Of a DNA stretch of 64,000 nucleotides, positions 26,139 through 34,901 are shown piece by piece (position 1 is the stretch's first letter; every line of letters starts with the position of its first letter). Origin of the DNA: Fluviicola chungangensis (lineage in GTDB: Bacteria; Bacteroidota; Bacteroidia; Flavobacteriales_D; Crocinitomicaceae); NCBI RefSeq assembly GCF_007558725.1, contig NZ_VLPL01000009.1, positions 108,597 to 172,596 on the forward strand, written 5' to 3'. The position numbers and the translations under genes are program-made. The notes under the pieces are model-generated. The model did not search any database. It was not told the DNA's origin and saw only the letters and a program-made list of their open reading frames with translations.

Positions 26139-27417
26139 CGGGGCTCTTTTCTTTTCCCATTACTTCGTCCAATGCTTCATCCAACAGATCTTCTGATGCT
26201 TTAAACGCGATTTTACTAAAAACATAACGCAAGAGTATCAATGCAACGATCGCAAGTGCTCCCGCAACAAAAAATGGTGTTCCGTAAAAAACAGCATTTT
26301 TTTCAGCTAAAGGGACCGATTTATAGAAAATCCAAATCATAAAAAACGGCCCGACAATCTCAGCTAAACTCATCAGGGAAGTGAAAATCCCCTGTAATTC
26401 GCCCTGTTCATTGCTTTTTACCTCACCTGAAACCAAAGAGCGTACACTCGGATCAACGATTCCCGAAAATGCGTACGGTAAAATAATTACATACATCAAC
26501 CATCCGTAAGGGATCAAACCAATTCCCAGGGTAACCAAACTTAAAATAACGAGTCCAAGTGTTGCGGCTCCTTTCTCTCCCATTTTTTTCACAATCGGCC
26601 CAGCCAGGGCACCCTGCACCAACCCGAAACAAACACCTACTACTGCCAGTGAAATCCCTACATCCTTTGTTTCCCATCCATAACGGGAAATGGTATAATA
26701 ATTCCACACGGAATGAATTGCCATGTTTGATAATAAAACAATGAACGTAACTACAAACAATCCCCGGTATTTCGGAAAGTGCACAATCTGTTTAATCGCA
26801 CCTATTGGATTCGCACGTGCCAAATCAAAAGACCTGCGTTCGGAAGCCGGCAGGGATTCTTTCAAAAAAATCAATCCATAAATGAAATTTGTCAGTGACA
26901 AAAAGGCTGCGACCATAAACGGAACACGCAATCCGAATTCGGAAGCCACACCGCCGATCGCCGGTCCGATAATGAATCCCACACCGAATGCAGCTCCGAT
27001 CAAACCGAAATTTCGTGCCCTGTTCTCATCTGTCGAGATATCTGCAATGTAAGCAGCTGCCGTTGTAAAGCTTGCCCCAAACATTCCCGAAACGGCTCTG
27101 CCGACAATTAACCATGCCAAACTTGGAGCAAAATACATGAATACGTAATCCAATCCCAGCCCTAAGAGAGACATTAAAATAATGGGTCTGCGTCCATAGC
27201 GATCGCTTAAATTCCCAATTAAAGGTGAAAACAAGAACTGCATGGCAGCATACGTAATCAAAACAGGGATGGAATATTTTGCGGATGCTGTAATAGACAT
27301 ATGTGTCGCATCTGCAATCAAACTGGGCAACGATGGAATGATAATCCCCAATCCAATGGAATCGATGCAAATAGTGATTAAAATAAATAGTAATCCTCTG
27401 GTCTGTTTTTCACTCAT
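26131..27417 (-). CDS. MFS transporter, TCR/Tet-like drug:H+ antiporter family
   Basis: 428 aa, 12 predicted membrane helices. The N-terminus (GLLFILITICIDSIGLGIIIPSLPSL) and the motif A loop (LSDRYGRRPIIL) place it among DHA1/TCR-Tet-type exporters. Motif C-like GAAFGVGFIIGPAIGG is present in helix 5. These pumps expel small organic compounds in exchange for protons. The gene looks chromosomal and resident: it is flanked by ordinary genes, with no mobile element, so a tetracycline-resistance role should not be assumed. The acidic C-tail (EDLLDEALDEVMGKE) is unusual. Confidence 0.85.
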   Translation of the reverse strand: MSEKQTRGLLFILITICIDSIGLGIIIPSLPSLIADATHMSITASAKYSIPVLITYAAMQFLFSPLIGNLSDRYGRRPIILMSLLGLGLDYVFMYFAPSLAWLIVGRAVSGMFGASFTTAAAYIADISTDENRARNFGLIGAAFGVGFIIGPAIGGVASEFGLRVPFMVAAFLSLTNFIYGLIFLKESLPASERRSFDLARANPIGAIKQIVHFPKYRGLFVVTFIVLLSNMAIHSVWNYYTISRYGWETKDVGISLAVVGVCFGLVQGALAGPIVKKMGEKGAATLGLVILSLVTLGIGLIPYGWLMYVIILPYAFSGIVDPSVRSLVSGEVKSNEQGELQGIFTSLMSLAEIVGPFFMIWIFYKSVPLAEKNAVFYGTPFFVAGALAIVALILLRYVFSKIAFKASEDLLDEALDEVMGKEKSPAS

Positions 27418-27421
27418 GCGG

Positions 27422-27429
27422 CAAAATTA
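27422..27429 (-). promoter_or_regulatory. -7 element 4 nt from the MFS start codon
   Basis: Minus-strand TAATTTTG, then CCGC, then ATG at 27417. A transcription start a few bases after the -7 box would fall on the start codon, giving a leaderless or nearly leaderless mRNA. Confidence 0.55.
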
Positions 27430-27520
27430 AGGATTCCTTTTCTTTAAGGAAAATCTGAATTTTAATTTTAGGTAAAATGTGGATTTCGGGGTGTAAATGG
27501 AATTATCAATTATGAATGAT

Positions 27521-27556
27521 TTAATTATCAAGAATGAAACTCCTCTTGATAATTAA
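27521..27556. repeat. 13-bp perfect inverted repeat between the MFS gene and mnmD
   Basis: TTAATTATCAAGA (27521-27533) and TCTTGATAATTAA (27544-27556) with a 10-nt loop, in the divergent promoter region. A partial third copy AATTATCAATTAT precedes it. It could be an operator or a simple AT-rich hairpin. Confidence 0.5.
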
Positions 27557-27580
27557 TAATTAGTCCTGACTCTAACAGTC

Positions 27581-27609
27581 TTGACTCTTCTGAATATTGA
27601 CTAGTTTTG
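27581..27609 (+). promoter_or_regulatory. Promoter of mnmD, 4 nt from the start codon
   Basis: TTG (27581-27583), 18-bp spacer, TAGTTTTG (27602-27609), TAAC, then ATG at 27614. Both promoter elements are good, and the spacing predicts a leaderless transcript. Confidence 0.65.
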
Positions 27610-27613
27610 TAAC

Positions 27614-28300
27614 ATGAAACGTGAATTGGTAAAAACTGCGGATGGTTCAACAACAATCTATCTTCCGGAATGGAACGAGCATTACCATTCCAGTCATGGT
27701 GCGCTGCAGGAAGCTCAGCACGTTTTCATTAAACACGGACTCAATCCAAAATCCGAAGATTACCTGACTATTTTTGAAATGGGTTTCGGAACAGGATTAA
27801 ATGCACTCCTCACCTATTTTGCTTCGGAAAAACGGAATCAATACATTCATTACATTGCTTTGGAGGCGTTTCCCCCAACTCCGGAAGAGATTAAAGGAAT
27901 GAATTACGTTTCATTCACACGGGATGAAGAGGCTGCAGAAATCTTCCAAAAAATGCATCTGGTTGATTGGAATGCTCCACGGGAAATTTCAGAACATTTT
28001 GTCTTGGAAAAAGTTGAAAAACAAATCCAGGACCTGGAATTGGGAGAAGGGAGTATTGATCTGTGCTATTACGATGCATTTGGTCCGCGGGTTCAGCCGG
28101 AATTGTGGAGTGCCGAAATCTTTCGTAAGATATACAACTGGCTGAGTCCGGGAGGTGTTTTGGTTACCTATTGCGCAAAAGGACAAGTCAAACGTGATCT
28201 GAAATCTGTTGGATTTGAAGTGGTTTCTTTACCTGGCCCCCCGGGCAAACGGGAAATGACAAAAGCAATTAAAAATGAAAATTCGTCATTCGCAATTTAA
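27614..28300 (+). CDS. mnmD: tRNA (5-methylaminomethyl-2-thiouridine)(34)-methyltransferase MnmD-like
   Basis: 228 aa. MnmD makes the last methylation of mnm5s2U34 in tRNAs using SAM. Motifs are TADGSTTIYLPEWNEHYHSSHGALQEAQHVFI at the N-terminus, the SAM-binding segment IFEMGFGTGLNALLTY, YIALEAFPPT, then LCYYDAFGPRVQPELWS and GGVLVTYCAKGQVKRDLKSVGFEVVSLPGPPGKREM. It is the single-domain form; the FAD-dependent MnmC oxidase domain of E. coli is absent, as is usual in Bacteroidota. It probably shares a transcript with tpx, 33 nt downstream. Confidence 0.9.
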   Translation: MKRELVKTADGSTTIYLPEWNEHYHSSHGALQEAQHVFIKHGLNPKSEDYLTIFEMGFGTGLNALLTYFASEKRNQYIHYIALEAFPPTPEEIKGMNYVSFTRDEEAAEIFQKMHLVDWNAPREISEHFVLEKVEKQIQDLELGEGSIDLCYYDAFGPRVQPELWSAEIFRKIYNWLSPGGVLVTYCAKGQVKRDLKSVGFEVVSLPGPPGKREMTKAIKNENSSFAI

Positions 28301-28333
28301 TATCGTAATTTTAGAATCGTAAAAACACAAACA

Positions 28334-28831
28334 ATGGCAAATGTAACTTTAGGAGGGAATCCTCTACACACCAGCGGCGATTTACCTGCAAAAGGATCGC
28401 AAGCAGCAGATTTTTCATTAGTAAATACAGACCTGGGAGCAGTTTCGCTGGATAATTACAAAGGAAAAAAACTGATCCTGAACATCTTTCCAAGTATTGA
28501 TACGGGAACCTGTGCAGCTTCCGTTCGGGAATTCAACAAGAAAGCTTCTACTTTGGAAAACACAACCGTTTTATGTATTTCACGCGATCTTCCTTTTGCT
28601 CAAAAACGTTTTTGCGGTGCAGAGGGAATTGAAAATGTGGTAACACTTTCTGATTTCAGAGATGGTGAGTTCGGAAAAAACTACGGATTGGAATTATTGG
28701 ATGGACCGTTACAAGGATTGCATGCAAGATCGGTAGTTGTTTTGGATGAGGATCACAAAGTCGTTTATACCGAATTGGTACCGGACATCAAGGATGAGCC
28801 GAATTACGAAAAGGCATTGGCCGCTTTGTAA
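28334..28831 (+). CDS. tpx: Thiol peroxidase (Tpx, atypical 2-Cys peroxiredoxin)
   Basis: 165 aa. Tpx reduces peroxides in the periplasm or cytoplasm with thioredoxin; no signal peptide is seen here, so a cytoplasmic location is likely. The peroxidatic Cys 60 is in [17 protein letters not shown] and the resolving Cys 94 in [12 protein letters not shown], the Tpx pattern. The N-terminus ([24 protein letters not shown]) and [22 protein letters not shown] are typical. A terminator follows. Confidence 0.95.
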   Translation: MANVTLGGNPLHTSGDLPAKGSQAADFSLVNTDLGAVSLDNYKGKKLILNIFPSIDTGTCAASVREFNKKASTLENTTVLCISRDLPFAQKRFCGAEGIENVVTLSDFRDGEFGKNYGLELLDGPLQGLHARSVVVLDEDHKVVYTELVPDIKDEPNYEKALAAL

Positions 28832-28921
28832 ATTTTAAGCCACAAGACTTACACAATAGTTCTTACCTTCGTAAAACTTCAGGATAGCAAGGATAGCGAA
28901 GGCTTATAGAAACATAGATTT

Positions 28922-28960
28922 AAAATCCCGTTTAGCAAAGGCTGATCGGGATTTTTTTCC
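28922..28960 (+). terminator. Terminator after tpx
   Basis: AAAATCCCG (28922-28930) pairs with CGGGATTTT (28947-28955), followed by T residues. Confidence 0.75.
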
Positions 28961-29013
28961 TTTTTGGGGATAAGTGCAAGATTATCCACCAGATACCATG
29001 GTAAATAATTTAT

Positions 29014-31461
29014 TTATTCTCCTCCTACATTCGGCAAATTCAACCCTTCCGAATCATTTTTCTCTATTCTCCCGAAAGAATAAGCGATCTTAAACCAAAT
29101 AATCCGTGTATCCTGCTTGGAATAGCTGTTCATATGAATATTCGGGAATGAAACCCTTGTATTGCTTTGGTCGGTATTGAAAATGTCTTCAAAAGAGACC
29201 GAAGTCTTTAACTTTTTCTCGTAAAACTCTCTGCTGAAAGACACATCAAATGATGATCGGTTTCTCACAAATTCGTAAATCTGGTAATTCCCTTTTCCGG
29301 TTATGTAATACTCCACATTCATTCGGATTTTCCAGGGTAAAATAAACTGAGAATAAACTCCCAATGTCCACATTCCCTTGTTCCGGTTTACATAACTATA
29401 ATCCGGGATGGTTGTTTTTGTATAAGAACTGTAGATATACAAAAATGACATCTTATCCACTTCCACCGGCTCGTCCATAAACTTCAGTCCTTTTGTAAAC
29501 AAGACAAATGGAATTGGAAGTGCCATAAAATAGTTGATCGAATTCACATTCTTATACGTCCGGAAAGTTTGAACAGTCTGTAACGAATTCGGTTGAACAA
29601 CCACTTCGCTCAGATTTAAAAATTGGGAATGGGTATAATTGACTGAAAGCTGTGCATAATCGAAAAAAGTGATCTTGAACTGGGCATTGTCATAAAAATT
29701 AGGTTTCAAGGCACTATTTCCGCTGGAAGAAGTAAAGGGATCATAATACCCCGAATTATTCGGATCATACTGAGAGAAACCAGGTATTCCAATTTTCCGC
29801 GAATAGGTTCCGATCACATTTACCAGCGAATTCATACGGTAAATGGCATTAAATGACGGAAAGAAATTAAAGTAATTATTCCTTGCCGTACTTGTTACGT
29901 TGGAAGCACGACTCAAACTGAAGTTTTCAGCTCGCAAACCTGTCCCGATCGTGACTTTCTTTCCCAATTTCTTTTTCAGATCGAGATAGCCAGCCAGGTT
30001 ATCTTCCGTATAATCAAAATCGATCCTGGAGGAATACGTGCGATTATCAAAGATCTCTGAGGAATCATTGTTTAAATTATAGGAGCCGATATTATCAACG
30101 TGCATCAAACTGTATTTTACTCCGAAGTTCATATAAAACTTAATTTTTTCAAAAGGGATTTCAGCATCAGCTCTCAGATAAAAGCGATTGATATTCATGT
30201 AGTAATCCAAAATACTGAAATCATCCATTTCGGAAACCCGCTGTAAGTTGCTTCTTTTGGACCTGTTCTGATAATTGGAGTAAAATGCGGTCACATTTAG
30301 CACCCTTTTTAAAGTATCGAATTCCTGCCTGAATTTTAGCATTCCTTCATTTCCCATTCCATAGTTGCGGGAAGTATAATCCGTTTGAAGCGCAATAGCA
30401 GGAACCATTCCGGGGCTTTCCGTCATCGAATTCCCTGTGAACTTCGTATCACCAAAAGAACCATTATAATTCATGATCAAACTTGAACGCCTGGAAAAAT
30501 TCAGTGTCGCCGAAGGTTTAAAATAAAAATAGCTGCTGTGTACTTGTTCCTTCCTGTCCGAATTCAGACCGATCTCCGGGTTGAATGAACTAAAAACACG
30601 GTCCGATGTATCTCTATTGGAACGTTCGTTATTGGAATAGCCAGTCTGCAACTGCCAACTCCATTTAGATTGACGACTGCTTAACACGATGGACGGAGAA
30701 ATCTTCTGGTTCTGGTTCAAACCATAGTTCAGCGTTACAGTTCCCGACAACCATTTGGTAGGTTTACCGATACTGTTAATATTAATGATTGCTCCACTGA
30801 CGTTTGCATCGAAAGAAGCTCCGGGATTCGAAATAATTTCGATTGTTTCTACAGAACTGGCCGGTAAACTTTTCAGTAAATTCATCAAATCATCAGTCGA
30901 CAAGCTGCTCGGAACTCCTTCAAAATAAACCGAAGCCATTTGCCCGCCTACAGCAAAACCACCTCCGGGGTACGGCATAATTCCCGGAACTTTCAAAATT
31001 GCATCATAAATACTGCTAATCGATAAAACCGGGTTATCCTTTACCGTCAGAGTTGTCTTATCCGCATCGATCTCAATAAATTTCCGTTGAATTCCCGTAA
31101 TCGTTACTTCATCCAATTCGGAAACAGGTTCTTTTAATACCAGGTCTCCCAATTGGATCGTATCTGCCATATTTTCTTTAATCTCGAAACTCAGCAGGAT
31201 CGGTTGGTATAGTTGTGTTTTTACCGTAAACGAATACATTCCCGGAAGTTTTGGTATTTCAATGGATTTCGAACATTCGGAAAACGGTTGTTTAAAAATC
31301 GTACTGTCTTTTCCTGCTAGAATTGTAGAAATGGTCAGTTCCTTCGGAACCTCCTCGCAGGGAAAATCCTTCGAAACAAATGAAAACTGTATCCATTGGG
31401 ATTGAGCAGACAATTCCATAGAGCAAAGCAAGATACAAGCTAGAATGAGCGTACGTTTCAT
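29014..31461 (-). CDS. Outer-membrane TonB-receptor-like beta-barrel protein
   Basis: 815 aa. The signal peptide is LILACILLCSMELSAQ. An N-terminal regulatory beta domain (residues about 25-105) ends in ELDEVTITG, followed by a plug-like segment (SISSIYDAILKVPGIMP, SSVETIEIISNPGASFDANVSGAIININS) and a long barrel rich in alternating aromatic strands. This is the layout of the Bacteroidota outer-membrane beta-barrel family close to TonB-dependent receptors (OMP_b-brl_3 type). The substrate is unknown. Upstream on the minus strand TAATCTTG (31494-31487) is one base off the -7 consensus. Confidence 0.82.
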   Translation of the reverse strand: MKRTLILACILLCSMELSAQSQWIQFSFVSKDFPCEEVPKELTISTILAGKDSTIFKQPFSECSKSIEIPKLPGMYSFTVKTQLYQPILLSFEIKENMADTIQLGDLVLKEPVSELDEVTITGIQRKFIEIDADKTTLTVKDNPVLSISSIYDAILKVPGIMPYPGGGFAVGGQMASVYFEGVPSSLSTDDLMNLLKSLPASSVETIEIISNPGASFDANVSGAIININSIGKPTKWLSGTVTLNYGLNQNQKISPSIVLSSRQSKWSWQLQTGYSNNERSNRDTSDRVFSSFNPEIGLNSDRKEQVHSSYFYFKPSATLNFSRRSSLIMNYNGSFGDTKFTGNSMTESPGMVPAIALQTDYTSRNYGMGNEGMLKFRQEFDTLKRVLNVTAFYSNYQNRSKRSNLQRVSEMDDFSILDYYMNINRFYLRADAEIPFEKIKFYMNFGVKYSLMHVDNIGSYNLNNDSSEIFDNRTYSSRIDFDYTEDNLAGYLDLKKKLGKKVTIGTGLRAENFSLSRASNVTSTARNNYFNFFPSFNAIYRMNSLVNVIGTYSRKIGIPGFSQYDPNNSGYYDPFTSSSGNSALKPNFYDNAQFKITFFDYAQLSVNYTHSQFLNLSEVVVQPNSLQTVQTFRTYKNVNSINYFMALPIPFVLFTKGLKFMDEPVEVDKMSFLYIYSSYTKTTIPDYSYVNRNKGMWTLGVYSQFILPWKIRMNVEYYITGKGNYQIYEFVRNRSSFDVSFSREFYEKKLKTSVSFEDIFNTDQSNTRVSFPNIHMNSYSKQDTRIIWFKIAYSFGRIEKNDSEGLNLPNVGGE

Positions 31462-31625
31462 TTGAGTTTTAGTGAACCGAAGTTACAAGATTAATACCCA
31501 ACAACAATGCTGAAATGTGACTTCGTTACAAATAATCTTTCGAACGGCGAAAAAAATTTAGGGACCCTACCCCCCACCAGCTTTCCCATTTCCGTTCCTC
31601 TTCAAAATAGTTAAATCGAAAAAAT

Positions 31626-32576
31626 ATGAAACGCTTCCATTTTTTATCCGTACTTATGGCAGGAGCCATCCTGATTTTTGCCGCATCCTGCAAAAAAGAC
31701 AAACCACAGCCAACCAACCCGGACCCGTCGAATCCTGCAACAAATTACGCAACGGCATTTTTTAACAACAACTTGAGCAACGGAACACAAACATTTACCA
31801 TCAATGCCGGACAGGCTCAAACCATTACAGGTAACAAAGGAACGGTCATCCATTTCAATGCAAATTCGTTCGTTACGGCAAGTGGAGCTCCTGTTACAGG
31901 AAGTGTGCAAATCGAATTGGTGGAAATATTCAGCAAGTCCGACATGATCCTTTTGAATAAACAACCTGTTGGTAAAACAGGAAATGGTGTCAGCCAACTA
32001 ATTTCAGGCGGACAATTCAGCATAGTGGCAAAACAAAACGGACAAAAACTGAAACTGGCCCCCGGAATGTGTTACCAGATTGAAGCTCCGGCTCCAAACG
32101 GTACGAATAATATGATGGGTTTATTCTATGGCCAGGAGACAGACGGACAATTAGAATGGACATAAGCTGATTCGGCATTTGTGAATCCCGGTACGGGAAT
32201 TTATGCTGCATTTCCTGATTCTACAGGATGGGTAAACCTGGATTACTTCATGAATACTTCAGGACCATTATCCAAATTGAGTGTTCAGATTCCTTCCGGA
32301 TTTACTACAACGAACACCCGCGTATTCGTTTCAATCGACGGTTCAAGTGCAATGGCGGGAATTTATCATGTAGATTCGGGAATTTTCAATACCGGTGATT
32401 ACTACAAACTTCCTGTAGGAATGAATGTACACTTTGTGATCATCAGTTTGGATAACAACGAAATTCACGCTGCAGTGGTACCGGCCACCATTACAGCCAA
32501 CCACATGCAGGTAGTCGGTTCTCTAAATGCATATTCCCTTACCCAATTAGATGCATTGCTTGACAACCTTCCTTAA
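31626..32576 (+). pseudogene. Lipoprotein gene interrupted by an in-frame TAA
   Basis: A reading frame from ATG 31626 encodes a lipoprotein (signal ending FAASC, then KKDKPQPTNPDPSNP) up to ...GQLEWT and a TAA at 32163-32165. The same frame continues without further stops as ADSAFVNPGTGIYAAFPDSTGW... to TAA at 32574. The sequence on both sides reads as one beta-rich domain protein of about 316 codons. One base change (for example CAA to TAA) would explain the stop. It may be a recent nonsense mutation, a sequencing error, or read-through. A separate second gene from GTG 32181 is less likely. The ECF sigma factor gene follows 80 bp later on the same strand. Confidence 0.75.
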
Positions 32577-32656
32577 ACAATTTTCGTTTGGTTAAAGGAT
32601 GGGCATTTTGCTCATCCTTTGCTTGTATTTCATGACTGAAATAATTCCGTTACCTT

Positions 32657-33214
32657 TTGTTTGAATTAAATCGCGATTCCGTTCATGCTATAAAAAAAGG
32701 CGATCGAAAGATTATCCTGGATTTATACCGCTACACTTTTCAGGTGTTAATGGGAAATGCTGTCCGGTATTCAAGCGACCAGGAGAAACAAATGGAAATG
32801 GTAAATAATGCGTTTATGAAAATTATCGCAAATATCGATCAATTCCAATTGGGAACAGCCTATTTTTCATGGGCCAAACAAATTGTGAAACGGGAAATCA
32901 TTGACGATTTCAGAAAAAATAAACGCTACAAAGAACTATTCTCCTACAATGATGATTACAAAAATGATTCATTGCTGAGTGAGCCGGAAATCAACACTAC
33001 ATTTCAAGCCGAAGAATTACAACTGTTGCTTGACCAGCTGCCCCCGGCAACCAAACTCGTTTTCAATCTCTATGCCATTGACGGATTTAGTTCCAAAGAA
33101 ATCATGGACGAACTCCAGATTTCCTATGAAACAGTAAAATGGCACATCAAAGAAGCACGGAAACGCTTAAAAATTGCCCTGAGTATTCATCAAACCCAAG
33201 AAGTAAAGTCATGA
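32657..33214 (+). CDS. ECF-type RNA polymerase sigma factor
   Basis: 185 aa starting with TTG at 32657, the only start possible upstream of the conserved region; the frame is closed by a stop at 32642. Region 2 is visible (IILDLYRYTFQVLMGNAVRYS... FMKIIANIDQFQLGTAYFSWAKQIVKREIIDDFRKNKRYKE) and region 4 (LQLLLDQLPPATKLVFNLYAIDGFSSKEIMDELQISYETVKWHIKEARKRLK) with its helix-turn-helix. There is no region 1 or 3. The stop overlaps the start of the next gene (ATGA), the usual arrangement for an ECF sigma factor and its anti-sigma factor. Confidence 0.9.
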   Translation: MFELNRDSVHAIKKGDRKIILDLYRYTFQVLMGNAVRYSSDQEKQMEMVNNAFMKIIANIDQFQLGTAYFSWAKQIVKREIIDDFRKNKRYKELFSYNDDYKNDSLLSEPEINTTFQAEELQLLLDQLPPATKLVFNLYAIDGFSSKEIMDELQISYETVKWHIKEARKRLKIALSIHQTQEVKS

Positions 33215-34803
33215 AAGATGATAAGGAACATATCGACCAATTGTTCGAGTCATTAAATGACCGCCAGTTCGATATTCCGGAAGCTTTCCTGGAGGATTTG
33301 AACAAGCGTTTAGACAATCAACCAAAGAAAAGAAGGTACGGCTTCTTATGGTTCCTGGTTCCCTTTGCTTTAATCGGAGCAATCGGAATCGGCTATTTTT
33401 CCTATACTGACAACTCAGAAGAGAAATATCCTGGCCGCAAGGAAAAGAAACAAGTTGCCATAGATGAATACAACAAAAACTTAAAGAACCAAAATACTTA
33501 CCATTTGAACGAGCCGGATCAACGGATACACCATGCGAGTGATTCGGACTTATCGCAGGAAAAAACCGGATATGCGCAAGCCGGCACACCTGAAAGTATA
33601 CAGCAATCAGCCAAATTGGCTCATTCCGTTCAATGGGGCCAAACAAAACTGAAAACTGAAAATACACAGGTCAAACAATCTGCACAGATTAAAACTGCAG
33701 GTCGAAAATCACGTTCAGAAATCAGCACCGATAAACAAACAAAAGGAACAAGCCAAAAACAACTCACTTACAAAACAAAAAAAATCACCGATTCTGATAA
33801 AAAGACAAGCAGCAGTGCAGACATGAGTGTTCCCGATAAAACAAAAGAACCAAATCTTTCTGGTTCAGATAAAGGAACAGCACCCGGAGACAAAACTCTG
33901 CAGGCTTCTATTGCCGATTCTGCTGATAAAACTTCAGCAAGCACAAAAGCGGACAGAGAAGAATTGTCCGGTGAATCCGTTCCAGAAAAAGATTCCACGC
34001 TGGCACAAACTATAAGTGACAGCGCACAGCAAGTGAACTCAAATCAGCGCGAAAAGGATGAAACCGGTGTAAAACCTCCGTTGAACAATTGGAAAAAAGA
34101 AGTGCAGTTTTTCGCAGGATTGGGAGGAAACAGCATACAGGACTCACCGAAAAGCTCCGATTACCTGGCAAAAATCAAACAAGATCAGCATTCCATTTTT
34201 GCTGCGTCTTTTGGTGTAAATGTAAACTTCTCCCATAAAAAAATCACTTTCGGTTCGGGAGTTAATTACGCTCAAACCGGGGAAAAATTCAAAGCAGACA
34301 TGAAAAGTACCGAATTGAAAGATTCTACTTACTCCGAGTTTATCCAGGATACCCTTTGGGTCCAGGATTCTATCGGAAACTGGATTCCGGTTCCACACGA
34401 TACAACGATCTACCATACGGTCCAATACATGGATTCGGTATCAAACTCCCAGTCATTCCAAAACCGCTATTCGTGGATTTCAATCCCATTGCATTTCGGT
34501 TACCGGTTTGAATTGGGAGACTATGAGTTGATTCCGCGTCTGGGAGCAGTTTTTAACTTCGGGATAACCTCGGGAGTTGGAACTTATCCGAATGCTTCGT
34601 TTAACAATACCGGTCGGTACAAACCCGTCACAGTTAACGTTTCTTATCTCATCGAGCTGGAAGCAAGAAGAAATTTTGACAAGTGGTTTATCTATATCAA
34701 TCCGTACTTCCGGTCCATGATCAATCCTGCCGTTTCCGGTGATGTCATTCGCAGAAGATATGCTTCCTGGGGAATACAGTTCGGAATCGGTTTGAAGCTC
34801 TAA
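33211..34803 (+). CDS. Candidate dual-membrane anti-sigma factor: cytoplasmic segment, TM helix, long linker, outer-membrane-type barrel
   Basis: 530 aa from ATG 33211, overlapping the sigma stop as ATGA; longer in-frame starts lie inside the sigma gene. Residues 1-42 are charged and helical (DKEHIDQLFESLNDRQFDIP, LEDLNKRLD), a plausible sigma-binding segment. Residues 43-65 form one membrane helix after KKRR. Residues about 66-290 are low-complexity and rich in Lys/Ser/Thr/Gln/Asp, long enough to cross the periplasm. From about 292 (VQFFAGLGGNSI) to the end the protein has alternating strands of an outer-membrane barrel (WISIPLHFGYRFELGDYELIPRLG, YASWGIQFGIGL). This matches the dual membrane-spanning anti-sigma (Dma) layout reported in Bacteroides. 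Function is inferred. Confidence 0.75.
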   Translation: MKDDKEHIDQLFESLNDRQFDIPEAFLEDLNKRLDNQPKKRRYGFLWFLVPFALIGAIGIGYFSYTDNSEEKYPGRKEKKQVAIDEYNKNLKNQNTYHLNEPDQRIHHASDSDLSQEKTGYAQAGTPESIQQSAKLAHSVQWGQTKLKTENTQVKQSAQIKTAGRKSRSEISTDKQTKGTSQKQLTYKTKKITDSDKKTSSSADMSVPDKTKEPNLSGSDKGTAPGDKTLQASIADSADKTSASTKADREELSGESVPEKDSTLAQTISDSAQQVNSNQREKDETGVKPPLNNWKKEVQFFAGLGGNSIQDSPKSSDYLAKIKQDQHSIFAASFGVNVNFSHKKITFGSGVNYAQTGEKFKADMKSTELKDSTYSEFIQDTLWVQDSIGNWIPVPHDTTIYHTVQYMDSVSNSQSFQNRYSWISIPLHFGYRFELGDYELIPRLGAVFNFGITSGVGTYPNASFNNTGRYKPVTVNVSYLIELEARRNFDKWFIYINPYFRSMINPAVSGDVIRRRYASWGIQFGIGLKL

Positions 34804-34901
34804 CTATTGATTGTTTTTAAATCAATAGATGATTATTTTTTAATCAGATTACTTGTTTCAAATGAACTTTCTTCTTATCTTAAATAAGAAAACGAGAAGA
34901 A

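Noticed and set aside
26131..27417. Tetracycline-resistance gene from a mobile element
   Set aside because: The family includes Tet pumps, but gene context is chromosomal with no transposase, repeats or tet regulator, so only a general efflux role is supported.
32181..32576. A separate gene starting with GTG at 32181
   Set aside because: It is in the same frame as the preceding lipoprotein gene and reads as its natural continuation, so one interrupted gene is the simpler view.
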